Source: Dechloromonas sp. TW-R-39-2
GTDB lineage: Bacteria; Pseudomonadota; Gammaproteobacteria; Burkholderiales; Rhodocyclaceae
Direction of reading: 5' to 3'
Length of the DNA stretch: 64,000 bases
Assembly (NCBI RefSeq): GCF_016864195.1
Contig: NZ_CP045202.1
Location: 1-64,000, forward strand
In this document: in pieces, positions 15,285 through 24,252 of the stretch
How positions within the stretch are numbered: position 1 is the stretch's first letter
Layout: every line of letters starts with the position of its first letter
Notes under the pieces: generated by a model
What the model saw: the letters and a program-made list of their open reading frames with translations, nothing else
Databases searched by the model: none
What the model was told of the DNA's origin: nothing
Position numbers and translations under genes: made by a program

Positions 15285-17434
15285 GCGTCGCCTCCCCTTT
15301 CACGGATGATGCGCGTGACTTCGGGAATATGACGCATGCCGCGCATGACGGCCGCCAGGTGATTGCGATGAGCGACCTGGATGGTGAAGCGCAGCAGCGT
15401 GAACAGGCGCTCCGGATCGGCATCCATCGCCACGTGCTCGATGTTCGAACCGGCCTCGGCAATGGCTGCCGCCACCTGGGCCAGCACACCGCGCGTATTC
15501 TTGACCTCGACCCGGATGCGGATATCGAACAGCTTGCCTTCTTCCGGCTCCCATTCGACATCGATCCACTTTTGCGGCTCTGACGAGCGGGATTTGCGAA
15601 TCGTCGGGCAATCGTGCGTGTGAATGATCAGGCCGCTACCCTTGCGGATCGAACCGATGATCGGATCACCCGGAATCGGCTGACAACAATGCGCCAGCTG
15701 GATGGCCATGCCTTCGGTCCCGTGGATCGCCAGGGCCAGGCCATTGGGCGAACCGCCGGCCATGTCCTCGCGCGCCAGCAGACGACGAGCCACCACCGAG
15801 GGCAGGCGCTTGCCGAGGCCGATATCGGTATACAGTTCCTCGATCGACTTCTGCCCACCCGCCTTGACCAACTGGTCCCAGGCATCGGTCGGAATCGAAA
15901 TCGGCACCACACCGAGGGCCAGCAACTCCTGCCGCAACAGGCGCTCGCCGAGGCGTGCCGACTCCTCGTTCTGCATCGTCCGCAGGTAATGGCGGATCTT
16001 GCTGCGCGCCCGGCCGGTCTTGATGTAACTCAGCCAGATCGGATTCGGGCTGGACTGGGCCGAGGTGATGATCTCGACCAGATCGCCATTGCGCAACTCG
16101 GTGCGCAGCGGGGCAAGTTCGTGATTGACGCGGGCGGCCGAGCAATGATGACCAACGTCGGTATGCACCGCGTAGGCAAAGTCGACCACGGTAGCGCCTT
16201 GCGGCAGCGCCATGATCTTGCCCTTGGGCGTGAAGACGTAAACCTCGTCGGGAAACAGGTCGATCTTGACGTTCTCGAAGAACTCGGCCGAATCCCCGCT
16301 CTGCATTTCGAGCAGCGACTGCAGCCATTTGTGCGTCTTGATCTGCAGGTCGGCGCCGCTTTCCTCGATATCCTTGTACAGCCAGTGCGCCGCGACACCT
16401 TCCTGGGCAACGTGGTGCATTTCCTGGGTACGGATCTGGACTTCAACCGGCGTCCCGTAAGGCCCGATCAAGGTGGTATGCAGCGACTGGTAACCATTGG
16501 CCTTGGGAATCGCCACGTAATCCTTGAACTTGCCGGGCACCGGCTTGTACAGGCCATGCAGCGCACCCAGGGCGAGATAACAGGTCGGCACGTTATCGAC
16601 CACTACCCGGAAGCCGTAGATATCCAGCACCTGCGAGAAAGACAGGCGCTTGTCCTTCATCTTGCAGAAAATCGAGTACAAGCTCTTTTCGCGGCCGAAC
16701 ACATCGGCACGCAAGCCGGCCGCATCAAGCTTGCCCTTGATTCCGTCGAGAATCCGGGTGAGCAGTTCCTTGCGATTGCCACGCGCCGCCTTCAAGGCAC
16801 GGGCAAGCACCTCGGCCCGATGCGGGTGGATCAGCTTGAAACAAATATCCTGCAACTCGCGATAAAGCTTGTTCAAGCCCAGACGCAGCGCGATCGGGGC
16901 ATAGATATCGAGCGTTTCTTCGGCAATCCGCCGCCGCTTGTCGAGACGCATGGCCGACATGGTCTGCAGATTGTGCTGACGGTCGGCCAGCTTGATCAAC
17001 ACGACGCGCAGGTCGCGCGCCATGGCCATCAGCATCTTGCGGAAATTTTCTGCCTGCGCTTCCTGGTAGGAGGCGAACTCCATCTTGTCCAGCTTGGACA
17101 GGCCGTCGACCAGTTCGGCCACTTCCTTGCCGAATTTTTCGGCCAGTTCGCGCTTCGAGGTCCCCGTATCTTCGAGTACATCGTGCAGCAGCGCCGCGGC
17201 AACGGCATCGCCATCCATGCGCCACTCAACGACGGCGCCGGCGACCGCCAGCGGATGCGTGATGTAAGCCTCGCCGGACATGCGCTTCTGATTGGCATGC
17301 GCACGTGCGGCAAAAGCGTAGGCCGCCTTGATGCGGTCTACATCAGCCTGACCGAGATAGTCGAGGCTATCGAGGAAAACCCGGTAGGCGGGTTCCTCGG
17401 GAATTGGCGGCAGAGGTGACGGCTCGGAATCCAT
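15281..17434 (-). CDS. spoT: Bifunctional (p)ppGpp synthetase/hydrolase SpoT
   Basis: RelA/SpoT homologue of 717 residues that controls the stringent response alarmone. In order: an HD hydrolase domain (about residues 40-195) with HPLAVAGAV and the intact LLHDVLEDT motif; a synthetase domain (about 235-350) with GREKSLYSIFCKMKDKR, DIYGFRVVVD, and KDYVAIPKANGYQSLHTT; a TGS domain (about 385-445, VYVFTPKGKIMALPQGAT); a helical/zinc-finger-like region with AHCCQPIPGD; and a C-terminal ACT domain. Both catalytic domains look complete. It follows rpoZ by 21 bp and its stop overlaps the dadA TTG start. Confidence 0.96.
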   Translation of the reverse strand: MDSEPSPLPPIPEEPAYRVFLDSLDYLGQADVDRIKAAYAFAARAHANQKRMSGEAYITHPLAVAGAVVEWRMDGDAVAAALLHDVLEDTGTSKRELAEKFGKEVAELVDGLSKLDKMEFASYQEAQAENFRKMLMAMARDLRVVLIKLADRQHNLQTMSAMRLDKRRRIAEETLDIYAPIALRLGLNKLYRELQDICFKLIHPHRAEVLARALKAARGNRKELLTRILDGIKGKLDAAGLRADVFGREKSLYSIFCKMKDKRLSFSQVLDIYGFRVVVDNVPTCYLALGALHGLYKPVPGKFKDYVAIPKANGYQSLHTTLIGPYGTPVEVQIRTQEMHHVAQEGVAAHWLYKDIEESGADLQIKTHKWLQSLLEMQSGDSAEFFENVKIDLFPDEVYVFTPKGKIMALPQGATVVDFAYAVHTDVGHHCSAARVNHELAPLRTELRNGDLVEIITSAQSSPNPIWLSYIKTGRARSKIRHYLRTMQNEESARLGERLLRQELLALGVVPISIPTDAWDQLVKAGGQKSIEELYTDIGLGKRLPSVVARRLLAREDMAGGSPNGLALAIHGTEGMAIQLAHCCQPIPGDPIIGSIRKGSGLIIHTHDCPTIRKSRSSEPQKWIDVEWEPEEGKLFDIRIRVEVKNTRGVLAQVAAAIAEAGSNIEHVAMDADPERLFTLLRFTIQVAHRNHLAAVMRGMRHIPEVTRIIRERGGDA

Positions 17435-17455
17435 CAGTCTTCACCGCCCGTTGTT

Positions 17456-17662
17456 TCAGCCCTGACCGCGGTTGAGGACTTCGAGACCGATCTTGCCGAG
17501 CGACATTTCACGCAGGGCAACCACGGTCGGCTTGTGCTTTTCAGCATCGACCAGCGGCGTTGCGCCGTTGGCCAGCTGACGGGCGCGGTGGGCCGCTGCC
17601 AGAGTCATCTGGAAGCGATTCGGAATCTTTTTCAGGCAGTCATCAACAGTAACGCGGGCCAT
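17456..17662 (-). CDS. rpoZ: RNA polymerase omega subunit
   Basis: The 68-residue omega subunit, [19 protein letters not shown] and onward with the conserved RARQL and [10 protein letters not shown] segments. It stabilises the beta-prime subunit during RNA polymerase assembly and forms part of a ppGpp-binding site in proteobacteria. It lies between gmk (16 bp) and spoT (21 bp) in the widely conserved gmk-rpoZ-spoT order, which places a ppGpp target next to the ppGpp enzyme. Confidence 0.97.
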   Translation of the reverse strand: MARVTVDDCLKKIPNRFQMTLAAAHRARQLANGATPLVDAEKHKPTVVALREMSLGKIGLEVLNRGQG

Positions 17663-17678
17663 GGTAAAACCTCAAAAA

Positions 17679-18287
17679 TCAGAACATTCGTGCAAAAAGG
17701 GCAGCGTGTCGCGCACGCTGAGCCCCAAGGCTCAGGCGGGAAGCACGCACAATCGCGCGTAAATCGTCGAGCGCCTGCTCCAAACGGTCGTTAATAATAA
17801 CATAGTCGAATTCGCCGACATGGCGCATCTCGGCCTGCGCCGCGGCCAGACGGCGGGCAATCACCTCGGCGGCATCGGTTCCGCGACCGGTCAGGCGGCG
17901 GGTCAGCTCTTCCATCGACGGTGGCAGGATGAAGATACCAATGGCTTCCGGGAACAACTGGCGAACCTGCTGGGCGCCCTGCCAGTCGATTTCGAGCAAA
18001 ACGTCGCGGTCGACCGCGAGTTGATCGGCAATCCACTTCTTCGACGTGCCGTAGTAATTGCCATGCACCTCGGCCCATTCGAGAAATTCCTCGCGGGCGA
18101 TCATGGCGCGGAATTCTTCAGCCGCGACGAAATGGTATTCGCGACCATTTTCTTCTCCCGGACGCGGCGCGCGCGTCGTGTAGGAGATGGAGAGATTGAC
18201 CGCCTTTTCCTGTTCGAGCAGCAGGCGGACCAAGGTGGTTTTTCCCGCCCCCGAAGGAGCGGCTACAACATAGAGATTTCCAGCCAT
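17679..18287 (-). CDS. gmk: Guanylate kinase
   Basis: Converts GMP to GDP with ATP. The 202-residue length is standard. The P-loop is PSGAGKTT at residues 11-18; the GMP-binding block is SYTTRAPRPGEENGREYHFV; the catalytic lid region contains RLTGRGTDAAEVIARRL. It belongs to a gmk-rpoZ-spoT transcription unit. The enzyme is a known inhibition target of ppGpp in several bacteria, so its position upstream of spoT is functionally coherent. Confidence 0.97.
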   Translation of the reverse strand: MAGNLYVVAAPSGAGKTTLVRLLLEQEKAVNLSISYTTRAPRPGEENGREYHFVAAEEFRAMIAREEFLEWAEVHGNYYGTSKKWIADQLAVDRDVLLEIDWQGAQQVRQLFPEAIGIFILPPSMEELTRRLTGRGTDAAEVIARRLAAAQAEMRHVGEFDYVIINDRLEQALDDLRAIVRASRLSLGAQRARHAALFARMF

Positions 18288-18366
18288 CGGCGAAATTCCA
18301 ATCCAGGTTATTCATGCATCCCGGCCAGGACATCGCCCAGCCGGGATACCGATCAGACAGTCCGGC

Positions 18367-19233
18367 TTATTCCAGGTTCTGGATCTGCTCGCGCATTTGT
18401 TCGATCAGCAGCTTGAGATCCATCGATGCTTGCGACACTTCGGTAATCGCCGATTTCGAACCGAGCGTATTGGCTTCGCGGTTGAGTTCCTGCATCAGGA
18501 AATCCAGGCGCTTGCCGCTGGCCCCCCCCTGCTTGAGCACACGTTCGACTTCATCGAGATGCGTGTTGAGGCGGGAAATTTCTTCTGCCACATCGATCCG
18601 TGTCGCAAAAACGGCAATTTCCTGCAGGATGCGCTCGTCGCTGGCATTGCCCAGCGCTTCGGTCAGGCGCTGGCGCAGCTTGTCGGTATAAACCGCCTGG
18701 GCTTCGGGAATGCGCGGTGCGACACGGCGCACGATGTCGCGCATGGCATTGACGCGGTCAACGATCATGGCAGCCAGTTTTTCACCTTCACGTCCACGGC
18801 TGGCGGCAAATTCGTCCAGCACTTCACGGGCCAGCGCCAGAACCGGCGCACTGAACGTGGCAAAATCGATCGACTGGTCGCCGAACATGCCGGGCCAGCG
18901 CAAAACGTCATTGACCGACAGCGGTCGGGCTTCCGGCATTTCATCGCGTACGCGCTGGTTGAGCGACTTGAGCGAGGCCAGCAGATCGCCGTTCAACTCA
19001 AGCTGGTCGCCCCGGCTGGCCGTTGCATTGAACGACAGGCGGCACTCGACCTTGCCGCGCGAAAGACGGGCGGCGAGCAATTCGCGCAAGGGCATTTCCA
19101 GCGAGCGGAGTTCTTCGCTGATCCGAAAATGGAAATCGAGATAGCGGGAATTGACGCTTTTAAGTTCAAGTTGCAGCGTACCGCGCTCAATATCTCGCGT
19201 CTTGACTGCATAACCGGTCATACTACTGATCAT
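18367..19233 (-). CDS. yicC: YicC-family endoribonuclease
   Basis: A 288-residue member of the YicC/YloC family, recently shown in E. coli to act as an endoribonuclease affecting small RNA turnover. The diagnostic N-terminus ISSMTGYA, the ELKSVNSRYLDFHFR block, and the C-terminal KRLDFLMQELNREANTLGSKS signature are all present. It is the first gene on the minus strand of the block leading to gmk (79-bp gap) and is divergent from the kinase gene at 19311. Start ATG 19233 gives the usual MI-SSMTGYA beginning. Confidence 0.92.
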   Translation of the reverse strand: MISSMTGYAVKTRDIERGTLQLELKSVNSRYLDFHFRISEELRSLEMPLRELLAARLSRGKVECRLSFNATASRGDQLELNGDLLASLKSLNQRVRDEMPEARPLSVNDVLRWPGMFGDQSIDFATFSAPVLALAREVLDEFAASRGREGEKLAAMIVDRVNAMRDIVRRVAPRIPEAQAVYTDKLRQRLTEALGNASDERILQEIAVFATRIDVAEEISRLNTHLDEVERVLKQGGASGKRLDFLMQELNREANTLGSKSAITEVSQASMDLKLLIEQMREQIQNLE

Positions 19234-19310
19234 ACGAGGGGAGTCTCCAGCTTTACAGGCGGGACAACACGCCCGAAAATGCCTGAAATTGCATCATAAC
19301 CGCGAGATCA

Positions 19311-20258
19311 ATGGCGCAACAAGCCAATCAGCCCCTGCCCAGTGGTCACCCGCTGGAGGAATACACGATCGACCGCCAGCTTTCGCTCGGCGGTTTTTCG
19401 ATCGTCTATCTCGCCACGGATGCCGATGGAAAGCTGGTTGCGATCAAGGAATACCTGCCGAACAGCCTGGCCTTGCGCGCCAAGGGTGAAATCAGCCCGA
19501 TCATTTCGGCCGACCATGCCGGCGCCTTCCGCTACGGCATGAAATGCTTCTTCGAAGAAGGCCGTTCGCTGGCCCGGCTGTCGCACCCCAACGTGATCCG
19601 CGTGCTCAATTTTTTCCGCGCCAATGACACGGTCTACATGGTCATGGAGTATGAACACGGGCGGACCTTGCAAGAGTTCATCCAGAAACACCAGGGCCAC
19701 ATTTCTGAACGTTTCATCCGCAGCATCTTCACGCGCCTGCTCAACGGCCTGCGTGAAGTGCACTCGCACAAACTGCTGCATCTCGACCTCAAGCCATCGA
19801 ACATCTATCTGCGGACCGACAACACCCCGGTCCTGATCGACTTTGGCGCAGCCCGCCAGACGCTGTCGAGCGAGCAGCCGATGCTCAAGCCGATGTACAC
19901 CCCCGGCTTCGCCTCGCCGGAGCATTACGGCAGCCGGACCGACCTCGGGCCATGGAGCGACATCTACAGCGTCGGCGCCTCGATGTATGCCTGCCTGGCG
20001 GGCGTTCCGCCGCAAGCCGCGGATGAGCGCCTGAAAAAGGACACCCTGGCACCAGCGATGATGCGCTGGGAAGGGCAGTTTTCCGACCGCCTGCTGGAAA
20101 TCATCGACTGGTGCCTGAACCTCAACCATCTTTATCGCCCGCAAAGCGTTTTTGCCCTGCAAAAAGCGCTGGTCGAAACCATTACACCGGCAAGCCCGAA
20201 AGTTCAGCCCAACTGGCTGAACCGCTTTGTCGACAAAATCAGGAAGCCGAGTAAATGA
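19311..20258 (+). CDS. Hanks-type serine/threonine protein kinase (soluble)
   Basis: A 315-residue eukaryotic-like kinase without a transmembrane segment or extracellular sensor domain. Kinase subdomains are readable: a glycine loop LGGFSIVY, VAIKEYLP (Lys46), catalytic loop HLDLKPSN with Asp159 (the usual HRD arginine is Leu158, so it is a non-RD kinase), DFGAA with Asp177, and an activation segment ending in TPGFASPEHY. The C-terminal 40 residues are short and basic (NRFVDKIRKPSK). Its stop overlaps the PP2C phosphatase start by ATGA, giving a writer/eraser pair. Substrates are unknown. Confidence 0.9.
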   Translation: MAQQANQPLPSGHPLEEYTIDRQLSLGGFSIVYLATDADGKLVAIKEYLPNSLALRAKGEISPIISADHAGAFRYGMKCFFEEGRSLARLSHPNVIRVLNFFRANDTVYMVMEYEHGRTLQEFIQKHQGHISERFIRSIFTRLLNGLREVHSHKLLHLDLKPSNIYLRTDNTPVLIDFGAARQTLSSEQPMLKPMYTPGFASPEHYGSRTDLGPWSDIYSVGASMYACLAGVPPQAADERLKKDTLAPAMMRWEGQFSDRLLEIIDWCLNLNHLYRPQSVFALQKALVETITPASPKVQPNWLNRFVDKIRKPSK

Positions 20259-21172
20259 GATTCACCATTTATCAGGAAAGTCGTCAGGGCGGGCGCGACA
20301 ACAACGAAGACCGGACCAGTTACTGCTACTCGCGCGATGCGCTGCTGATGGTTGTCGCCGATGGCATGGGCGGACATCACTATGGCGAGGTCGCCGCCCA
20401 GATCGCCATCCAGACGCTGGTCAATGGCTTCCAGCGCGAAGCCTCGCCAACCCTGGCCGACCCTTTCCGCTTCCTGCAAAAGGGCCTGAACAACGCCCAC
20501 CACGCGATTCTCGACTACGCCATGCGGCACGACCTGAGCGACGCGCCGCGCACGACCTGCGTCGCCTGCATCGTCCAGGACAACGTTGCCTACTGGGCGC
20601 ACGCCGGTGATTCCCGTCTCTTCCTGATGCGCGGCGGCAAGGTCATCGCCCAGACCCGCGATCACTCACGCATTCGCCTGCTGATGGATGAAGGCATGAT
20701 CACCGAAGCCCAGGCGGCCCGCCATCCCGACCGCAACAAGATCTACAGTTGTCTGGGCAGCCCGAATACGCCGGAAATCGACTTTTCCCGCAAAACCCCG
20801 CTCGAACACGGCGATGTCGTCATGCTGTGCACCGACGGCCTGTGGGGCGTCACCTCCGGCGAGATGATGGCCATCACGCTGAAAGGCAGCACGGTACTTG
20901 AAGCGGCACCGATGCTGCTGGCCCAGGCAGAACTGAAAGGTGGCCCGCACGGGGACAATCTGTCGATGGTTGCCTTGCATTGGGAACAAAGCTATCACCA
21001 GGACCCGTCCAGCGTCATTTCGACCCAGACCATGGCGCTCGACGAATTCAACACGCAGATGGAAGAGTTCGGTCGCAACCCGACCTTCAAGAGCGATCTG
21101 ACCGAAGACGAAATCGAAAAGGCGATTGAGGAAATCCGCAACGCCATCGACAAATACACGCCCAAAAACTAA
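20255..21172 (+). CDS. PP2C-family protein serine/threonine phosphatase
   Basis: A 305-residue PPM/PP2C metal-dependent phosphatase, predicted to reverse the action of the overlapping kinase. Metal-binding aspartates are present in RDNNEDR (residues 14-20), VVADGMGGHHYGE, LCTDGLWG and HGDNLSMV. A region after the catalytic core (about residues 255-305) is acidic and helical (DLTEDEIEKAIEEIRNAIDKY) and not part of the minimal PP2C fold. The gene starts inside the kinase stop and is followed 9 bp later by rph, so the signalling pair is probably co-transcribed with the RNA and nucleotide housekeeping genes. Confidence 0.92.
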   Translation: MRFTIYQESRQGGRDNNEDRTSYCYSRDALLMVVADGMGGHHYGEVAAQIAIQTLVNGFQREASPTLADPFRFLQKGLNNAHHAILDYAMRHDLSDAPRTTCVACIVQDNVAYWAHAGDSRLFLMRGGKVIAQTRDHSRIRLLMDEGMITEAQAARHPDRNKIYSCLGSPNTPEIDFSRKTPLEHGDVVMLCTDGLWGVTSGEMMAITLKGSTVLEAAPMLLAQAELKGGPHGDNLSMVALHWEQSYHQDPSSVISTQTMALDEFNTQMEEFGRNPTFKSDLTEDEIEKAIEEIRNAIDKYTPKN

Positions 21173-21181
21173 GGAAACACC

Positions 21182-21898
21182 ATGCGCCCCAGCCAACGTC
21201 AGGCGGACCAGCTCCGCACCGTCAAGATCACCCGCAACTTCACCCGTCACGCCGAAGGTTCGGTGCTGATTGAAATGGGCGATACCCGCGTGCTGTGCAC
21301 CGCCAGCGTCGAAGAAAACGTGCCGCCCTTCTTGCGTGGCAAGGGTCAGGGCTGGGTCACCGCCGAATACGGCATGCTGCCGCGTGCGACGCATACGCGT
21401 TCGGCCCGCGAAGCCGCCAAGGGCAAGCAGACCGGCCGGACCCAGGAAATCCAGCGTCTGATCGGCCGCAGCCTGCGCGCCGTTACCGACCTCAAGGCGC
21501 TCGGCGAACGCCAGATCACGCTCGACTGCGACGTGCTGCAAGCCGATGGCGGCACCCGTTGCGCCTCGATCACCGGCGCCTGGGTGGCACTCTACGAAGC
21601 CTGCGAGAAATTGGTCACTGCCGGCAAGTTGACCGCGAACCCGGTCCGCGACCATGTTGCCGCGATTTCAGTCGGCATTTTCAACGGTGCGCCGGTACTC
21701 GACCTCGATTACCCGGAAGACTCCAACTGCGACACCGACATGAATGTCGTGATGACCGGCGCCGGCGGCATTGTCGAAGTTCAGGGCACGGCCGAAGGCG
21801 AACCGTTCACGCGCCAGCAGATGAATGTCCTGGCCGACCTGGCCGAAGCCGGCATCCGTCAACTGGTTGCCGCCCAGCAAACCGCCCTGGCGTCGTGA
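21182..21898 (+). CDS. rph: Ribonuclease PH
   Basis: Phosphorolytic 3'-5' exoribonuclease of 238 residues that trims tRNA 3' ends. The N-terminus [39 protein letters not shown] and the [17 protein letters not shown] and [19 protein letters not shown] blocks are textbook RNase PH, with a complete C-terminus, so it is not the truncated allele known from some E. coli strains. rdgB follows after 8 bp, giving the common rph-rdgB-hemW order. Confidence 0.97.
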   Translation: MRPSQRQADQLRTVKITRNFTRHAEGSVLIEMGDTRVLCTASVEENVPPFLRGKGQGWVTAEYGMLPRATHTRSAREAAKGKQTGRTQEIQRLIGRSLRAVTDLKALGERQITLDCDVLQADGGTRCASITGAWVALYEACEKLVTAGKLTANPVRDHVAAISVGIFNGAPVLDLDYPEDSNCDTDMNVVMTGAGGIVEVQGTAEGEPFTRQQMNVLADLAEAGIRQLVAAQQTALAS

Positions 21899-21906
21899 GC
21901 CGCACG

Positions 21907-22494
21907 ATGAAGAAACTCGTTCTCGCCTCGAACAACGCCAAGAAGATGAAGGAGCTGAATGCGCTCCTCGCCCCGCTCGGCTTCGAAGTCATCGCCCAGG
22001 GCGACCTCGGCATTCCGGAGGCCGAAGAGCCGTACTGCACCTTCGTCGAAAATGCACTGACCAAGGCCCGCCATGCCGCCAAGTTGTCCGGCCTGCCGGC
22101 ACTGGCCGACGATTCCGGCCTGTGCGTCGCTGCGCTCGGCGGGGCGCCCGGCGTGTATTCGGCACGCTACGCCGGAGAACCAAAATCCGACGCCCGCAAC
22201 AATGAAAAGCTGTTCGCCGATCTCGGCAGCAACCCGGACCGGCGCGCCCATTTCGTCTCGGTCATCGTGCTGGTACGCCACGCCGACGACCCGCAGCCGC
22301 TGATCGCCGAAGGCGAATGGCACGGCGAAATCCTGCCGGCCCTGCGCGGCGAAGGCGGCTTCGGTTACGACCCGCTGTTCTTCGTACCGGAATTCGGCCA
22401 GACCGCCGCCGAACTCGATGCCGAAACCAAGAACCGCGTCTCGCACCGCGGTCGCGCCATGCAGCAACTCATTGCCCGCCTGCCGGCACTCTGA
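21907..22494 (+). CDS. rdgB: XTP/dITP diphosphatase (non-canonical purine NTPase)
   Basis: House-cleaning pyrophosphatase of 195 residues that hydrolyses dITP, XTP and ITP and so prevents their incorporation into DNA. Motifs: LVLASNNAKKMKEL at the N-terminus, EPYCTFVENALTKARHAA, ADDSGLCVAALGGAPGVYSARYAG, GEGGFGYDPLF and the terminal KNRVSHRGRAM. The frame is open far upstream, but the ATG at 21907 starts at the family N-terminus, 8 bp after the rph stop. hemW begins 3 bp after its own stop. Confidence 0.96.
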   Translation: MKKLVLASNNAKKMKELNALLAPLGFEVIAQGDLGIPEAEEPYCTFVENALTKARHAAKLSGLPALADDSGLCVAALGGAPGVYSARYAGEPKSDARNNEKLFADLGSNPDRRAHFVSVIVLVRHADDPQPLIAEGEWHGEILPALRGEGGFGYDPLFFVPEFGQTAAELDAETKNRVSHRGRAMQQLIARLPAL

Positions 22495-22497
22495 TTC

Positions 22498-23697
22498 GTG
22501 GCCCGCACCATCCCGATTTTTGCCGCAAAACCGGTGTCGACCGCGACCAACCTGGAATTTCGCGTTTCCCCGCCGCTCGCGCTGTACGTCCATGTGCCAT
22601 GGTGCATCCAGAAATGCCCTTACTGCGACTTCAACTCGCATGAAGCCAGCGGCACCATTCCCGAACGCCAGTACGTCGACGCACTGATTGCCGACCTGCA
22701 ATCAGCCCTGCCGCTGATCTGGGGCCGGCCGGTGGTCAGCGTCTTTTTCGGCGGCGGCACGCCCAGCCTGCTTTCACCGGCGGCAATCGACGAACTGATC
22801 GCCGCTTTCCGTGCGCTGGCGATGCTCGCGCCGGAGGCCGAAATAACGCTGGAAGCCAATCCGGGTACGGTGGAAGCCGCCAAGTTCGCCGGCTTTCGTG
22901 CCGCAGGCGTCAATCGCATCTCGCTCGGCATTCAGAGCTTCAACGATGACCACCTCAAAGCGCTCGGCCGGATTCACGGGGCCGACGAAGCCAAACGTGC
23001 AGCGCAACTGGCCGGCGAGCATTTCGACGCGTTCAATCTCGACCTGATGTACGGCCTGCCCGGCCAGACGCTGGAACAGGCCCTGCATGATGTCGATACG
23101 GCCTTGGGTTTCAAGCCGCCGCACCTGTCGTGCTACCAGCTGACGCTGGAACCGAATACCCGCTTTGCCGCCTTTCCGCCGGAGCTGCCTGAAGGCGACA
23201 CCTGCGCCGACATGCAGGAGGCGATCGAAACCCGACTGGCCGCAGCCGGCTATGCCAACTACGAAACCTCAGCCTTCGCGCAAGCCGGCAAGCAATGCCG
23301 TCACAACTTGAATTACTGGTATTTCGGCGATTATCTCGGGATCGGGGCCGGCGCCCATTCCAAACTGACCCTGCACGACCGCGTGCTGCGCCAGATGCGC
23401 TGGAAACACCCCAAGGCCTATCTCGACAATGCGTTCAGCAACCCGGTTCAGGAATCGAACGAAGTCGCCGTCGCCGATCTGCCTTTCGAATTCATGATGA
23501 ACGCCCTGCGGCTGGCCGATGGCTTCCACCCCTCGCTTTTCGAGGCACGGACGGCCCAGCCGATTGAAACCATCATGCCGCAACTGATCGCGGCGAAAGA
23601 CGACGGCCTGCTCACGCTCAGCCCCGAGCAAATCGCCCCGACCCTGCGCGGCCGCCGCTTTCTCAACGTACTGCTGGAAAAATTCCTCGACCGCTGA
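22498..23697 (+). CDS. hemW: Radical SAM heme chaperone HemW
   Basis: Radical-SAM protein of 399 residues, formerly annotated as an HemN-like coproporphyrinogen oxidase and now regarded as a heme chaperone for respiratory enzymes. The cluster motif is HVPWCIQKCPYCDF (CxxxCxxC), followed by VFFGGGTPSLL and the EANPGTVE SAM-binding segment. It lacks the extra N-terminal residues of true HemN. The start appears to be GTG 22498, 3 bp after the rdgB stop. A heme chaperone fits a genome region with several respiratory genes. Confidence 0.93.
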   Translation: MARTIPIFAAKPVSTATNLEFRVSPPLALYVHVPWCIQKCPYCDFNSHEASGTIPERQYVDALIADLQSALPLIWGRPVVSVFFGGGTPSLLSPAAIDELIAAFRALAMLAPEAEITLEANPGTVEAAKFAGFRAAGVNRISLGIQSFNDDHLKALGRIHGADEAKRAAQLAGEHFDAFNLDLMYGLPGQTLEQALHDVDTALGFKPPHLSCYQLTLEPNTRFAAFPPELPEGDTCADMQEAIETRLAAAGYANYETSAFAQAGKQCRHNLNYWYFGDYLGIGAGAHSKLTLHDRVLRQMRWKHPKAYLDNAFSNPVQESNEVAVADLPFEFMMNALRLADGFHPSLFEARTAQPIETIMPQLIAAKDDGLLTLSPEQIAPTLRGRRFLNVLLEKFLDR

Positions 23698-23703
23698 ACG
23701 ACA

Positions 23704-23727
23704 TGCTGCGGTCAACCGACCGCAGCA
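23704..23727. terminator. Hairpin between convergent hemW and the 101-aa gene
   Basis: A perfect 9-bp stem TGCTGCGGT (23704-23712) / ACCGCAGCA (23719-23727) with a 6-base loop starts 6 bp after the hemW stop. It also covers the stop codon of the convergent minus-strand gene. There is no T-run on either side, so terminator strength is uncertain. Confidence 0.45.
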
Positions 23728-24017
23728 CGCGCTTCCGCCATCGCATCCGACTGAGCGACCAGATTGGCAAAATGCGCCGCAACGTACTCGCCGGCATGAT
23801 TCAACTCCTCGCAGGCCCCATGCTCCGCGTACGCCCGCAGCATGTCGAAGACGGCCTTTGAATAACGACTATCGAGCGGACTGAGGATTTCACCGATCCC
23901 GAACGTATGCCGGACGTTGTAGAGCGACAGGATGCACTTGGCCAGACAAGCCTGGCTTTTGGTCCCCGGATGCTGCTTGAGCAAATGCAGCCCGGCGAGA
24001 TACGGATTGGTGCTCAT
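23712..24017 (-). CDS. Conserved-looking small protein of unknown function
   Basis: A 101-residue protein I do not recognise. It has no signal peptide or membrane segment and is predicted mostly helical: MSTNPYLAGLHLLKQHPG, then a cysteine pair CLAKC, then SLYNVRHTFGIGEILSPLDSR and a helical C-terminus containing EELNHAGEYVAAHF. Start ATG 24017 has a GAGGGG ribosome site 8 bases upstream, which supports it as real coding despite an open frame continuing to 24377. It is convergent with hemW and divergent from the EamA transporter gene, and appears monocistronic. Confidence 0.65.
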   Translation of the reverse strand: MSTNPYLAGLHLLKQHPGTKSQACLAKCILSLYNVRHTFGIGEILSPLDSRYSKAVFDMLRAYAEHGACEELNHAGEYVAAHFANLVAQSDAMAEARAAVG

Positions 24018-24252
24018 GACGAAATCCCCTCGGTGGTGGTCAAAGGGCCATAGTGCGCCTGCTACGGGCTTTTGTCGTCGATTCCGGGGAGGATTTCGCC
24101 CAGGCGAAGCGGCATGCACGCTCCTGCGAGATACCCTGCGCCAAGGAAAAAACAACCACCCGATCTGTGGCCATTGAAAACCAATCGCCGTGAGTCTGTT
24201 CCAAAACCCTTGCGCATGCTTTACTCCACCTGACCAACCCCCACCAAGACCC

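Noticed and set aside
15614..17419. 601-codon open frame on the plus strand
   Set aside because: It lies entirely antisense to spoT, whose domains are unmistakable. Its composition (His/Gln/Arg-rich, no motifs) is what high-GC codon bias produces on the opposite strand.
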